64,000 nucleotides of DNA. Source: Renibacterium salmoninarum ATCC 33209 (GTDB lineage: Bacteria; Actinomycetota; Actinomycetes; Actinomycetales; Micrococcaceae). The DNA lies in the NCBI RefSeq assembly GCF_000018885.1, contig NC_010168.1, positions 1,116,001 through 1,180,000 on the forward strand, in the 5' to 3' direction. Below the pieces are notes generated by a model. The model had not been told where the DNA came from. It did no database searches and worked only from the letters and a program-made list of their open reading frames with translations. Both the position numbers and the translations under genes were made by a program. This document shows positions 45,627 through 54,408 of this stretch, one piece after another (position 1 is the stretch's first letter; each line of letters begins with the position of its first letter).

Positions 45627-46903
45627 CGCGCAACCGTTGGATTGCCTTGACTGCGAGCATCGCCGCGTTGGTCGTTATTGTCGTGTTGTTTGCCGTGAAT
45701 TCTTTGATCTTCCAAGGGGTGAGCGCGCCGAGCTTGGCCTCGAGCGGAACTTCCACGAGTTCGACGCCGTCCACAACTGACTCGCCACTTGCGAGCGCCA
45801 CACCGAGCAGCACCAGCCCATCACCCAGCAATCCACCGGCAACTAGTCCGCCGCCGCTTTCACCTGCGCAGCAGACGCTCGCCAGGCTGACGCTGGCGCA
45901 GCGTGTGGGCCAAATACTTATGGTTTCTTCTCCGGTGGGTGGCCCAGACGGTAATACTTTGGCTGCATTGAACACGATGAATGTTGGCAATGTCTTTTTG
46001 AAGGGTCGCGGTTACGGTGGCACCCAGGCGGTTGCCGCCGTCGTCGGGCAACTGAATGCCTTGGTTTCGCCGGCTACGACGGGCGGAGTCAAGCAGTTTA
46101 TTGCGACCGATCAAAAAGGCGGTTTAGTCCAGATCATGAATGGTCCGGGCTTTTCAAAAATTCCTTCAGCTATTGATCAAGCTGCCTTAGGGCCGTTTCA
46201 GATCAAGGCTGATGCGACCATCTGGGGCCAACAGCTTGCGGCCGCCGGTGTGAACGTGAACTTTGGTCCGGTCTTGGACACCGTGCCGTCAGCTGCTTTT
46301 GCCCCGCAGAATGCCCCCATCGGCTACTTCGGTCGCGAATACGGCTTTACACCGCAAGACGTTTCCGCCAGGGGAGTTGCGGCGGCGCTTGGATTTGCTG
46401 CTGGTGGAGTTGCGCCAACGGTGAAGTATTTTCCGGGACTTGGCCGGGTGAGTGCGAATACTGACGTGGCAAGTAACGTCACCGATGAGACTACCGTGCG
46501 TCAAGACGCGTTTCTGCAACCATTCCGAGATCCTGTCGCGTCAGGCGTGCGTTGGGTGATGGTATCTAATGCCTATTACCCGGCGATCGATCCGCAGAAC
46601 ATCGCACCGTTTTCGCCTGTCGTCATGAAAGAAATGTTGCGCGGAGATTTGGGCTTCAACGGAATCATCGTTTCCGACGACATTTGTGATGCGGTGCACC
46701 TGTCGCCGTTCGCGGTGGCAAATCGTGGCGCAAATTTTATCGCCGCTGGTGGCAGCATGGCTCTTTGCACAAACCAAGCCTTATTGCCTGCTATGTATCA
46801 GGGAATATTGGCCAGGGCGACGGCGGATCCAGTGTTTGCTGCTTCTGTTGATGCAGCCGCTTTGAAAGTTTTGGAAATAAAAGCCGAGTCTGGGCTGCTG
46901 TAG
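45623..46903 (+). CDS. GH3 beta-N-acetylhexosaminidase-type lipoprotein/membrane-anchored hydrolase
   Basis: 426 residues: signal anchor (WIALTASIAALVVIVVLFAVNSLIF), a Ser/Thr/Pro linker (about residues 40-80), then a GH3 N-terminal barrel: LAQRVGQILMVSSPVGG, KQFIATDQKGGLVQ, VNFGPVLDTVP, YFPGLGRVSANTD, and the nucleophile Asp in GIIVSDDICD. The usual KHFPG His is Tyr (VKYFPG). Related enzymes (NagZ/LpqI) remove GlcNAc from muropeptides. ATGA overlap with the upstream gene. Open frame. Confidence 0.82.
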   Translation: MTRNRWIALTASIAALVVIVVLFAVNSLIFQGVSAPSLASSGTSTSSTPSTTDSPLASATPSSTSPSPSNPPATSPPPLSPAQQTLARLTLAQRVGQILMVSSPVGGPDGNTLAALNTMNVGNVFLKGRGYGGTQAVAAVVGQLNALVSPATTGGVKQFIATDQKGGLVQIMNGPGFSKIPSAIDQAALGPFQIKADATIWGQQLAAAGVNVNFGPVLDTVPSAAFAPQNAPIGYFGREYGFTPQDVSARGVAAALGFAAGGVAPTVKYFPGLGRVSANTDVASNVTDETTVRQDAFLQPFRDPVASGVRWVMVSNAYYPAIDPQNIAPFSPVVMKEMLRGDLGFNGIIVSDDICDAVHLSPFAVANRGANFIAAGGSMALCTNQALLPAMYQGILARATADPVFAASVDAAALKVLEIKAESGLL

Positions 46904-46952
46904 CTGATGTCTGCCGAATACGGTAGAGTGGAACACCTTGATAACTGAACAC

Positions 46953-47317
46953 GGGGATGACTGGTTTCGACGATGTTAGTCGCGACAGGTGAAGCGGGCC
47001 GAGGATGCAGAATTATCTCGTAAACGCTGTCTGCAAACCAATAAGTGCCAATTCTAAGCGCACTGACTTCGCTCTCGCTGCCTAAAGCAGCCTGACGGTC
47101 CGTCAAGCCGGGGATGCTCTCTACCCGGACCTTGACGTCATTTAGAGAGCCACTGCTTTGCGTTGTTGCCGTTGCAACGTGAGGGACTTTTAGATGGCTG
47201 GGCCTGGCAGCGACTTGTTTGCATGATCACTGGGGCCAAGAAAAACCGACGCAAACTGCGCCCGGAGAAGACCTGGCAACACGACATCGGACGGGGGTTC
47301 AATTCCCCCCATCTCCA
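46953..47317 (+). ncRNA. ssrA: tmRNA (ssrA)
   Basis: The 5' end GGGGATGACTGGTTTCGAC pairs with the 3' CATCTCC to form the acceptor stem, and GGGGGTTCAATTCCCCCC is the T-arm. The tag reading frame 47047-47085 gives ANSKRTDFALAA then TAA, a typical actinobacterial degradation tag. The bases after the discriminator A are CTA rather than CCA, so the CCA end is added post-transcriptionally. smpB lies upstream. Confidence 0.95.
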
Positions 47318-47325
47318 CTAAAGCG

Positions 47326-47366
47326 GCCTCGGCTGAATACTCAAGTATTCGGCCGAGGCTATTTTT
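47326..47366. terminator. Strong hairpin terminator after ssrA, shared with convergent GH3 gene
   Basis: GCCTCGGC (47326-47333) and GCCGAGGC (47352-47359), extended inside by GAATACT/AGTATTC, form a long stem. TATTTTTA follows on the plus strand. On the minus strand the hairpin lies just past the end of the GH3 gene, so it probably acts in both directions. Confidence 0.85.
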
Positions 47367-48501
47367 ATGAAATCTTCGAGGCCAGCTTCGATATGCGCTG
47401 CTGCGAGCGCAAAAGTGTGAGCAGGTCTAGCTTGCCGCCCTTGAATCCGGAAACGAGGCCTTGGGCTGCCTCTTCGCCTTGGGCTAGCGATCGTGAAGAA
47501 CAGCACAAAAGGTCATTCCCGGCCTGGAGAGCCTTGACCGCACGTTCGGCTGGGCCACCGAATGGTTTGAGCGATCCCGCTTCGAGGGCATCGGTCACCG
47601 TGACCCCTTTGAATCCGAGCTCGTTGCGAAGCAGGCCTGAAACGATTTTCTTCGAAAAACCGGCTGGAACGGCAGGGCCAAATGCAGGGTAGATTGCCCA
47701 CGACGGCATCACCATTGGCACGCCGGCCTTGATCGCAGAGTGATAGGGGAAAAGGTCGATGCGCCGTAGTTCTGCTTCAGTTAGGTCAATCGTTACTGGC
47801 ACAAGGTCGGTATTGGCTTCTTGCGGGGCGGCGCCAAGGCCTGGGAAGTGCTTTGCGCTCGAGATCACGCCGGCGTTGTTCAAAGTTCTAATGAAGGATT
47901 CACCACAGTTCGAGACAATTGCAGGGTCTTGGCTGAAACTGCGGTCGTAATGATCCAAAAAGTCATCGTATTTACGGTAAACACCTAAAACCGGCGCCAA
48001 ATCGGAGTTCATCTTCGCAGTGGCCAGCACAATAGCTACCGTGCTGGCTTGGGCAGCAGCAGCCGCTGCTGGATCAGTAGCTCTGCCTACCACGGCTGCT
48101 GATTCCTTGGGGCCACCGGGAAGCCGATTGACGTAGCCGCCCTCCTGATCAACCTTAAGCATGAGTCGGCGCTTGGCCGCACCAGCGAGGGACGCCTCTT
48201 GAAGCTGTTGGGCCACCGAAGCTATTTGAGCGATTGAACTGATATTTTCGCCGAAGAAGATGATTCCGCCTATGGTGCCCTGGCTAATAATCTCAAATAG
48301 TTCGGCTGGAGGAACTAGCCCAGAATATGAATAAATGACGTGCTGACGTGCCGCCAGTAGTGGAATTCGGTTCCAGAAATTGTTCGGGGATGCGAGCGAA
48401 GAATCTGCGTCCTGGGCATTTTGCAGTCCAACGGTACCAACGGCGGCGGCACCTAATGATGCCCCGAGAAATCCGCGCCGGGAGATGTTCGAAAGTGTCA
48501 T
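47365..48501 (-). CDS. GH3 beta-N-acetylhexosaminidase-like, Tat-exported
   Basis: 378 residues. Tat signal SRRGFLGASLGAAAVG at the N terminus. GH3 features: IGGIIFFGENI, LMLKVDQEGGYVNRLPGG, DLAPVLGVY, SSAKHFPGLGAAPQEANTD, and GFKGVTVTDALEAG carrying the candidate nucleophile Asp. It is a paralogue of the gene at 45623 on the other side of ssrA, in the opposite orientation. It lies between ssrA and the phage genes, but its motifs are bacterial. Intact. Confidence 0.83.
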   Translation of the reverse strand: MTLSNISRRGFLGASLGAAAVGTVGLQNAQDADSSLASPNNFWNRIPLLAARQHVIYSYSGLVPPAELFEIISQGTIGGIIFFGENISSIAQIASVAQQLQEASLAGAAKRRLMLKVDQEGGYVNRLPGGPKESAAVVGRATDPAAAAAAQASTVAIVLATAKMNSDLAPVLGVYRKYDDFLDHYDRSFSQDPAIVSNCGESFIRTLNNAGVISSAKHFPGLGAAPQEANTDLVPVTIDLTEAELRRIDLFPYHSAIKAGVPMVMPSWAIYPAFGPAVPAGFSKKIVSGLLRNELGFKGVTVTDALEAGSLKPFGGPAERAVKALQAGNDLLCCSSRSLAQGEEAAQGLVSGFKGGKLDLLTLLRSQQRISKLASKIS

Positions 48502-48553
48502 GTTCCCTGTCTAGGCGGTGTGGGGGTTTTGGTCAACCCTTTGAATGGAGAGT

Positions 48554-48582
48554 GCCCCTTGCCCGAGATTCGGACAAGGGGC
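48554..48582 (-). terminator. Hairpin at the end of the prophage lysis genes
   Basis: GCCCCTTG (48554-48561) and CAAGGGGC (48575-48582), with inner pairs (CCGA/TCGG), form a near-perfect stem of about 13 bp just after the holin stop. There is no U-tract, so assignment as a terminator is tentative. Confidence 0.5.
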
Positions 48583-48592
48583 CTTCCTCCGG

Positions 48593-48838
48593 CTACCGGG
48601 GAGCGTGCCTGCCGCCGGCGGTTTCCGCGTTGGTCGCGGAGGGGTTGCCATCTCCAGCGGCTGAGGCCAGCGAGGTCAAGATAGAGACCACTGCGGCTAC
48701 GCCGGAGACGGAAGAAATTTGTAGCCAATTCAGGTCAGTGAACCCCACAGCTCCGGTACCAATCAAAGCGATCGCAGCTTGGGCAGCGGTTTTAACGGCC
48801 CGTTCGAAGGCGGCTTTCCAAAAAAGTAGCGTGAGCAT
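48593..48838 (-). CDS. Phage holin (r1t-like)
   Basis: 81 residues: [27 protein letters not shown] then a second hydrophobic helix ([19 protein letters not shown]) and a hydrophilic tail. This layout and sequence resemble r1t-type holins of actinophages. It lies 93 bp from the endolysin gene on the same strand. Confidence 0.78.
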   Translation of the reverse strand: MLTLLFWKAAFERAVKTAAQAAIALIGTGAVGFTDLNWLQISSVSGVAAVVSILTSLASAAGDGNPSATNAETAGGRHAPR

Positions 48839-48931
48839 GGGTTCTCCTAAAGACCTGCCAGAAGATTCAAGCCCCGTTGGAGGGCCTGCGAAAAAAAACG
48901 ATTAAACAGCTGAGGGCTATTCGTTCGCTCA

Positions 48932-49756
48932 TTATTGGATCGTCAATACTTGACCCGGATAAATTAGATTTGCATCCGCAATGTTGTTGAGTCGCTGCAC
49001 GTAGTCAGCGCTCAGACGGTAATAGCTGGCAATACTGCTCAAAGTGTCGCCCGGATCCACGACCCATTGCAGTGGACCAGGAATGGTCAGTACCTGGCCA
49101 ACCTGGAGGTTATTGGGGTCAGCAATGCCGTTTACCGCGGCTATTTCAGCAACACTTGGACCTTGATAGTAAGCGGCAACTTGGCTCAACGTTTCGCCTG
49201 GTTCTACGAGCCACTGCACTGGCTCATTTTCTGGGTTCCGGGCCGAGGGAGTTACCGTAGGCGGAGCGATCACCGGTTGAATATGCGGTGCGGGACTAGC
49301 GCCAGCCCGAGCTATGGAGTCCAGCCGTGCCAGATCCCAGCTACCGGGGCACGCCGTCGCTGTCCAATCACTGTGCCGAAAAAGTCGCAGATCGCCATAA
49401 GCTTGACGCAGTTCAACAACTAGCTCCGCAACTGTCGCGTAGTCACCGTCCGTAGCCTCGGGACGACACTCGATACCGATCGTCTTTGCATTTCCGCGCG
49501 GGTTTCCGGCATGCCAGGCCGCGTCGTTTGGAGACACTATGCACGCGATGGTGCCCGTTTCGACCACGTAGTGTGCCGAACTGGGTACGTTATTCGTGCA
49601 GAGCCAATCCCGGACTTGCTCGAATCGCTGCCCCGGAGCGCCCCAATGGTGAATGGTGATTCCTTCGATGCTGCGGGCCATACCGAAGACTGCTGGCACC
49701 TGTGCTGCTGGCATGAAATTTTTGCTGCTGTATTCGGTTTGAGCGGTATATGCCAT
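48932..49756 (-). CDS. Phage endolysin: N-acetylmuramoyl-L-alanine amidase with two LysM domains
   Basis: 274 residues. Amidase_2 domain (about 25-150): GITIHHWGAPGQ with the Zn His, SAHYVVE, and the late ligands in FRHSDWTATACPG. Two LysM repeats follow (about 180-225 and 230-274): WLVEPGETLSQVAAYY and WVVDPGDTLSSIASYY, each ending QVLTI. It would cleave host peptidoglycan during phage release. Intact. Confidence 0.9.
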   Translation of the reverse strand: MAYTAQTEYSSKNFMPAAQVPAVFGMARSIEGITIHHWGAPGQRFEQVRDWLCTNNVPSSAHYVVETGTIACIVSPNDAAWHAGNPRGNAKTIGIECRPEATDGDYATVAELVVELRQAYGDLRLFRHSDWTATACPGSWDLARLDSIARAGASPAPHIQPVIAPPTVTPSARNPENEPVQWLVEPGETLSQVAAYYQGPSVAEIAAVNGIADPNNLQVGQVLTIPGPLQWVVDPGDTLSSIASYYRLSADYVQRLNNIADANLIYPGQVLTIQ

Positions 49757-49798
49757 GGTGATTCCTTCCGTTCTGCTAGCACAACTTCTGCTCCGAGT

Positions 49799-50083
49799 TC
49801 AGGGGATGTAGCCCGCTGGCGGGTCAGGTGGCGGTGGTTCTTTGCGTTGCCAAATATGGTCCAAAAGCGCCGCGACGTAGATTCGGCTGGCATGCTTATC
49901 TGCGTAGAAGGCATCAATGCGGTGCTCTAGATCGGTGATCTGAGCTTCCTGAAGTGTTCGTTCTTCTTGTAGCTGATCGATCATCGAGTGGCGGTTCCGG
50001 CTCAATCCGGCTAGAAAAGCTACATAGCTGGTTAGCATTGCCGGAACCGCCGTCGCAATGACAAGGGAAATCCAGGGTTGCAT
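49799..50083 (-). CDS. Small prophage membrane/coiled-coil protein
   Basis: 94 residues: N-terminal helix WISLVIATAVPAMLTSYVAFLAG, a heptad-rich stretch MIDQLQEERTLQEAQITDLEHRID, and a proline-rich end. Found between the endolysin and tail genes; possibly a lysis accessory protein. Not recognised further. Confidence 0.55.
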   Translation of the reverse strand: MQPWISLVIATAVPAMLTSYVAFLAGLSRNRHSMIDQLQEERTLQEAQITDLEHRIDAFYADKHASRIYVAALLDHIWQRKEPPPPDPPAGYIP

Positions 50084-50089
50084 CAGTCC

Positions 50090-51184
50090 CTAGGCTCCGT
50101 CGTCATATACGCAGAGCTCTCGGCTGGTTATAGAGAATTTGCTTGTTCCCGTAGCACGAGCGACTTCAACGTAGATTCGGACAATCTCATCAGCTGTCGC
50201 GGTAAAATTCCAAGAGTATGCCCCAGCAGTGGTTCTGTTGCTCAACGGGGCGGTGATGTGGACTCTGACGTCAGAGAGCCGGGTCCCGACCATAGCGCCA
50301 GTCGTGCCTGCCGGCGCCTTACCCAAGAAGATAAAGATCGAATCACTACTTCCGTTGGAGGACTGAAAGTTTGTCTCGAACTTGATTCGATAACGGCGGC
50401 CATTGATGAGTTGAACACCATCAATCGAGTCGGGAACACTAGAGTCACCTGAAAGTCCGTCGACCGATTCAGTTTTGAACGAACGGGCAATCAATCCCAA
50501 GGCCGGGCTAGTCCAGTTTTTGTGAAAGGACGCGTCGAAGATGTAAGTCGGGTAACCAGGGCAGTCGAGGGCTACAAATTGGGTGCCGTGAAACAAATTC
50601 AGCTCATCACGCTCTGCTTGATTCCGAACCGGAATGGGAACGCCGCGAGGCACGGTGTATCGCCAAACTTGGGTAATGGATGCATCTATTGTGGTGCTTG
50701 CGCCCGCGGACAGCAGGGCCTCGGATAATACATATGAATTTGCTGGCAACGAGGCAGTTGGTTTGCTCGGTGTTCCGGAGGCGGCTCCTTGGAGCACTGC
50801 CAGTACCGGCTTGGACGTCGTCGAATCAGAGGTGGACTCAGGAAACCGGACATAAATTAAGTCCCAGCGGCTGCCAGTGCTTGGCGCGGGAGTTGTGGGT
50901 ACATCAACGACCCCGTCGTTCGCATACAGCACGACGCCGTCACTACCATTGGTTTCGCGGGCTATCACGCCTTCGAACGGTTTGATGCGATAGATCATCC
51001 CGGATTGCGAACCGATGACAATTAAGACATCTTTCTGCGCGAAGAGGCCGGAACGCGGAACACCGTCTGCATTCGTGGCGATGAGCCAGCTGAGGGCTTT
51101 GCGAGCAGATCGGGGATCGGTACCTGCCGCTTCGGGAACAGATTTTCCATCTTTGCGAACAAAGATTCCTCGGGTGAGTGCCAT
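50090..51184 (-). CDS. Putative phage tail/receptor-binding protein
   Basis: 364 residues, start preceded by AGGAGAAAC. N-terminal half resembles phage proteins with a short carbohydrate-like or baseplate domain (ALTRGIFVRKDGKSVP ... GSQSGMIYRIKPFEGVIARETNGSDGVV, RWDLIYVRF). The C-terminal half is rich in beta-strand/Ser/Thr segments. No catalytic motif is seen. Position next to the lysis genes favours a distal tail protein. Confidence 0.6.
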   Translation of the reverse strand: MALTRGIFVRKDGKSVPEAAGTDPRSARKALSWLIATNADGVPRSGLFAQKDVLIVIGSQSGMIYRIKPFEGVIARETNGSDGVVLYANDGVVDVPTTPAPSTGSRWDLIYVRFPESTSDSTTSKPVLAVLQGAASGTPSKPTASLPANSYVLSEALLSAGASTTIDASITQVWRYTVPRGVPIPVRNQAERDELNLFHGTQFVALDCPGYPTYIFDASFHKNWTSPALGLIARSFKTESVDGLSGDSSVPDSIDGVQLINGRRYRIKFETNFQSSNGSSDSIFIFLGKAPAGTTGAMVGTRLSDVRVHITAPLSNRTTAGAYSWNFTATADEIVRIYVEVARATGTSKFSITSRELCVYDDGA

Positions 51185-51193
51185 GGGTTTCTC

Positions 51194-51730
51194 CTATCGG
51201 ATGAAGTGGACCTGCATCATGAGATCGCAAGTCATGTCTGGGTCGGAATGGTAACCAGCTGGGGTATTCGATGCTGCGGAACACCAAAGCTGGATCTTGC
51301 CTTCGATCGTGGAACCGACGGCTAGATCTTGCCCGCGAAGTTGGATGAGCGCAGTAGGAACGGAAAGTGATTTCACCACCCGGCTCAATTTGCCGTCAGC
51401 GTCGGTCTCTTGGCGAACTATCGTCGGGCCAGCAGCGAGAAAAGTCTCGGCACCAATTTGAAACCTTCCATAAGCTTCGCCCCAGCCCGGGTAACCGGAA
51501 GGACTTGCTTTGGCATCCCAAATAATCTGAATTTGTGCACTCAGAGTTACCAAGGCGAAATTGAAAGCTTGTGGCACAACTGCGGTTGTAGTGAGTAGTG
51601 CGACTGGCGTGCTGCTCAGGGCAAAACCCACAGAACGTCGTCGATCGTAAGCTGAAGAGATCGAACCAGGCATTGTTCGAGTCTCCAGATCGCTAAGCCG
51701 GCGCCCGAAGGCTTGAAACATCTGCGCCAT
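51194..51730 (-). CDS. Prophage protein of unknown function
   Basis: 178 residues (MAQMFQAFGRRLSDLETR ... IEGKIQLWCSAASNT). Predominantly beta-type composition. It directly precedes the putative tail protein by 9 nt on the same strand, so it is likely a tail or tail-associated protein. Not recognised. Confidence 0.55.
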   Translation of the reverse strand: MAQMFQAFGRRLSDLETRTMPGSISSAYDRRRSVGFALSSTPVALLTTTAVVPQAFNFALVTLSAQIQIIWDAKASPSGYPGWGEAYGRFQIGAETFLAAGPTIVRQETDADGKLSRVVKSLSVPTALIQLRGQDLAVGSTIEGKIQLWCSAASNTPAGYHSDPDMTCDLMMQVHFIR

Positions 51731-51783
51731 GCCAAACTGATCCTCTGGCCGGCGAGTCGGGTATTACCAGCCTTGATCCTGGC

Positions 51784-52034
51784 TCATCGGTCCTCCATTG
51801 TTGGTGCAATTTCTACTGAAATTCCTTCGGAAGCAAGCTGTCCGGATACCGAAAGAACTCGGGTGCGGTATGGACCTGGGCGAAGGTAAAGATGATCATC
51901 CGGGACGAGTATTTGGCACCAATCGCCTGGACGGTAGTCGCCCAGAGCTGGGCTGCCGGAAGGTGTCACAGTCAGTTTCCAGGTCTGCCAAGGTCTACTG
52001 CTGGAGGCCACTAGCGCTCGAGCATACGAATCAC
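51784..52034 (-). pseudogene. C-terminal fragment of a phage minor-tail-like protein, cut by IS copy 3
   Basis: The open frame runs from the IS edge (SDSYARALVASSSRPWQTWKL...) to a stop at 51784, through DYRPGDWCQILVPDDHLYLRPGPYRTRV and a last beta-rich segment. The rest of the gene is not on the other side of the IS. Typical of the C-terminal end of siphophage minor tail proteins. Confidence 0.65.
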
Positions 52035-52084
52035 TGAATCGCCCCGGTGTGTCCGGAGACTTTCTTGTTTGAGAGGATCAGGAC

Positions 52085-52450
52085 ATGGCAGGGAAAACTA
52101 CGACACGGTATCCGCAGGAGTTGAAGGATCGTGCGGTGCGCATGGTTGCGGAGATGGAGGGTGCGTCTTCGGAGTGGGCGGCGATGCAAAAAGTTGCCCA
52201 GCTTTTGGGTGTGGGTGTGCCGGAAACGGTGCGTAAATGGGTCCGGCAAGCCGAGATCGATGTTGGTACTAGAACTGGAACAACGAGCACGGAATCGGCC
52301 GAGCTGAAACGGTTACGGCGTGAGAACGCTGAGCTGAAACGGGCGAACGCGATCCTTCGGAGTGCTTCAGCTTTTTTCGCGGTCGAACTCGACCGCCACA
52401 ACACTGATCGTGAAATACGTCAAGGACCATGCCGGTCACCGCGAGAATAA
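52085..52450 (+). CDS. IS3-family OrfA, copy 3
   Basis: 121 residues, two substitutions against copies 1 and 2 (Thr to Ala at residue 17, His to Arg near the end). HTH plus leucine-zipper region. Ends at TAA 52448-52450, 9 nt before the orfB start and in the same frame. Confidence 0.9.
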   Translation: MAGKTTTRYPQELKDRAVRMVAEMEGASSEWAAMQKVAQLLGVGVPETVRKWVRQAEIDVGTRTGTTSTESAELKRLRRENAELKRANAILRSASAFFAVELDRHNTDREIRQGPCRSPRE

Positions 52451-52459
52451 TGGATTGCG

Positions 52460-53350
52460 GTGGGGTGTCGAGTCGATCTGCCAGGTGCTTACTGGGACGG
52501 GGTGAAGACCACCCCGTCCACGTACTACGAATGGGTGGATAAAACACGATCTCACCGAGAACAACGTGATGAGGTGCTCAAGCCCGTGATCCAGAAGGTG
52601 TATGCCGCTAATTACGGGGTGCACGGCACCAGGAAAGTCTGGTTGGCGAGGAACCGTGAAGGTGTGCCGGTGGCCAGGTGCACGGTAGAACGGCTCATGG
52701 GGTTACTTGGCATACAGGGTGCGGTCCGTGGCAAGGTCAAACGCACCACGATCAAAGACTCGAAGGCAGCCCGAGCGAAGGACTTGGTCCGCCGTGATTT
52801 CACACCAACGGCACCGGATCGGCTATGGGTAGATGATTTCACCTATGTTTCGACCTGGTCCGGGTGGGTCTATGTTGCCTTCGTGATCGATGCCTACTCT
52901 CGGAGGATCCTGGGCTGGTCAGCGAGTGCTTCTATGAACACCGTGCTAGTGCTCAACGCAGTTAATCAGGCAATCTGGAGTCGTGAACGGGCCGGGGCTG
53001 AGATTTCCGGGGTGATTCATCATCACGATGCCGGGGCTCAATACGCCTCCTTGGCCTTCACCGAACGCCTGGCCCAGGCCGGTATCCGCCCCTCGATCGG
53101 TTCTGTGGGTGATAGTTACGACAACGCCTTGGCGGAAACCATCAACGGGCTTTATAAGACCGAGCTGATCAAACCCGGCAAGCCCTGGCGGACTCTAGAA
53201 GAAGTCGAAATCGGCACCGCTGAATGGGCCGATTGGTACAACCACCGAAGGCTCTACCAGTACTGCGGAGACATCCCACCAGTAGAGCTAGAAAACCACT
53301 ACTACAATCACTACCAGAGCACGGCAGCCGCCGACAGGCTCATCGTCTGA
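52460..53350 (+). CDS. IS3-family transposase OrfB, copy 3
   Basis: 296 residues from GTG 52460. DDE core: WVDDFTYV, HHHDAGAQYAS and DNALAETINGLYKTEL. The segment that should precede it (IVKYVKDHAGHRENNGLRWG) lies in a different frame at 52404-52506 and stops at TGA, so OrfB as read starts about 40 residues late. Confidence 0.9.
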   Translation: MGCRVDLPGAYWDGVKTTPSTYYEWVDKTRSHREQRDEVLKPVIQKVYAANYGVHGTRKVWLARNREGVPVARCTVERLMGLLGIQGAVRGKVKRTTIKDSKAARAKDLVRRDFTPTAPDRLWVDDFTYVSTWSGWVYVAFVIDAYSRRILGWSASASMNTVLVLNAVNQAIWSRERAGAEISGVIHHHDAGAQYASLAFTERLAQAGIRPSIGSVGDSYDNALAETINGLYKTELIKPGKPWRTLEEVEIGTAEWADWYNHRRLYQYCGDIPPVELENHYYNHYQSTAAADRLIV

Positions 53351-53381
53351 GAAACCCTCCGGACACACCGGAGCGATTCAG

Positions 53382-53546
53382 AGCGGGGTGGTGAGCACGG
53401 AAAGTGCTAGGCAGGTCGCTTTGTTTTCGGCAGTGCTGCTCATTCTGGGTGGAATTGTTTCAGCGATCGGGATACAAGACCCCCATTCGAAAAGAAATGA
53501 CATGGCAGCGAAGCTGATTCCGCCCGCGACGAATCTTCACCCGTAA
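53382..53546 (+). pseudogene. C-terminal fragment of a membrane transporter (MFS-like), cut by IS copy 3
   Basis: Open frame from the IS edge to TAA 53546: GVVSTESARQVALFSAVLLILGGIVSAIGIQ, a final transmembrane helix followed by a hydrophilic tail. The pattern resembles the end of multidrug MFS transporters, but 54 residues are too few for a firm call. Confidence 0.45.
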
Positions 53547-53617
53547 GGCGGGCGGCGCTCAGATTGCTAGGATGCTGAATATGGACTACAAAGTGCAACA
53601 GTTGACTGACGCTGCCG

Positions 53618-54001
53618 ATGAATAAGTCAACACTGGATTCAAGCCTTACTCTGGCTAACAACGTGATTGCCTTTGTCTTAGAAGTGGCCCTTCTGGTTGC
53701 CGCATTTTTTTGGGCGTATAAGACATTCTCTGCACCAACCGGGCTAATAACGGGCCTGCTGCTGGATATCACAATAGTTGTCTTTTGGACTTTCCTTATG
53801 GCGCCAAAGTCACGCTTTCGGATCCGCTGGCCAGCTCAGCCTTTAGTAGCACTAGTACTATTTCTGCTTGCCGGATTGGGTTTGATCCTGGCCCAAGCGG
53901 GATTATTAGGCATTCTGATGATCATCGTGGCCGTAGCGAATGCCGCGTTGAGCTACTGGCTCAAGTGGAAAAATGGCACAGCATCGAATCCGGATAAATA
54001 G
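53618..54001 (+). CDS. YrdB/DUF2568 family membrane protein
   Basis: 127 residues with four hydrophobic helices (VIAFVLEVALLVAAFFWAY; GLITGLLLDITIVVFWTFLMAP; LVALVLFLLAGLGLILA; ILMIIVAVANAAL) and the conserved WxxxxAPKSxxR segment (WTFLMAPKSRFRI) of DUF2568. Function unknown. Intact; not in an operon with its neighbours. Confidence 0.75.
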   Translation: MNKSTLDSSLTLANNVIAFVLEVALLVAAFFWAYKTFSAPTGLITGLLLDITIVVFWTFLMAPKSRFRIRWPAQPLVALVLFLLAGLGLILAQAGLLGILMIIVAVANAALSYWLKWKNGTASNPDK

Positions 54002-54027
54002 CGCTTTAGCTACCGCAAAAGCTGCTT

Positions 54028-54408
54028 TCAAGCCGCTAGCGACAGCCCTAGCCAAGCGGCGCCAAGGCCTAAGACTAGATTCAACCCGATATTCACCATT
54101 GCGCTAAATTTGTTTCCTAGTTGCCATAGTGAAACCGTGGCTACGGCGAAAGAGCTGAACGTGGTCAGTCCGCCCGCAATACCGATGGAAATAGCTGAAT
54201 GCCAGTCCGGCGAGAGTTCTGCGTGCGAAGCAAAGCCGCCCGCCAGGCCGATAATGAAGCTTCCCAGCACATTTACTGACAAGGTTGCCAACGGAAAATG
54301 ATGAGCTTGGCCGTGCGCGAAGCGTCCCCGTTGGGCAAAGAAAGAGTCAAGACCAAAGCGCATCAATGCGCCTAGAACTCCTGCGAGACCGACGAATATT
54401 ACGATCAT
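54028..54408 (-). CDS. crcB: Fluoride channel FluC/CrcB, subunit 1
   Basis: 126 residues, four helices. FluC motifs: GALMRFGLD, TLSVNVLGSFIIGLAGG with the conserved Asn, and GGLTTFSSFAVAT. FluC channels export fluoride as dual-topology dimers; here two different subunits overlap (ATGA), so a heterodimer is likely. Downstream of mntR. Confidence 0.9.
   Translation of the reverse strand: MIVIFVGLAGVLGALMRFGLDSFFAQRGRFAHGQAHHFPLATLSVNVLGSFIIGLAGGFASHAELSPDWHSAISIGIAGGLTTFSSFAVATVSLWQLGNKFSAMVNIGLNLVLGLGAAWLGLSLAA

Larger units (their letters stand above)
52035..53380 (+). mobile_element. IS3-family element, copy 3, full length (1346 bp)
   Basis: Left end TGAATCGCCCCGG at 52035, right end CCGGAGCGATTCA at 53380; same length and gene order as copy 2 but on the opposite strand. 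orfA and orfB are open. Flanks (tcac / gagc) show no target duplication, and both neighbours are gene fragments, so sequence next to the IS was lost. Confidence 0.95.
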
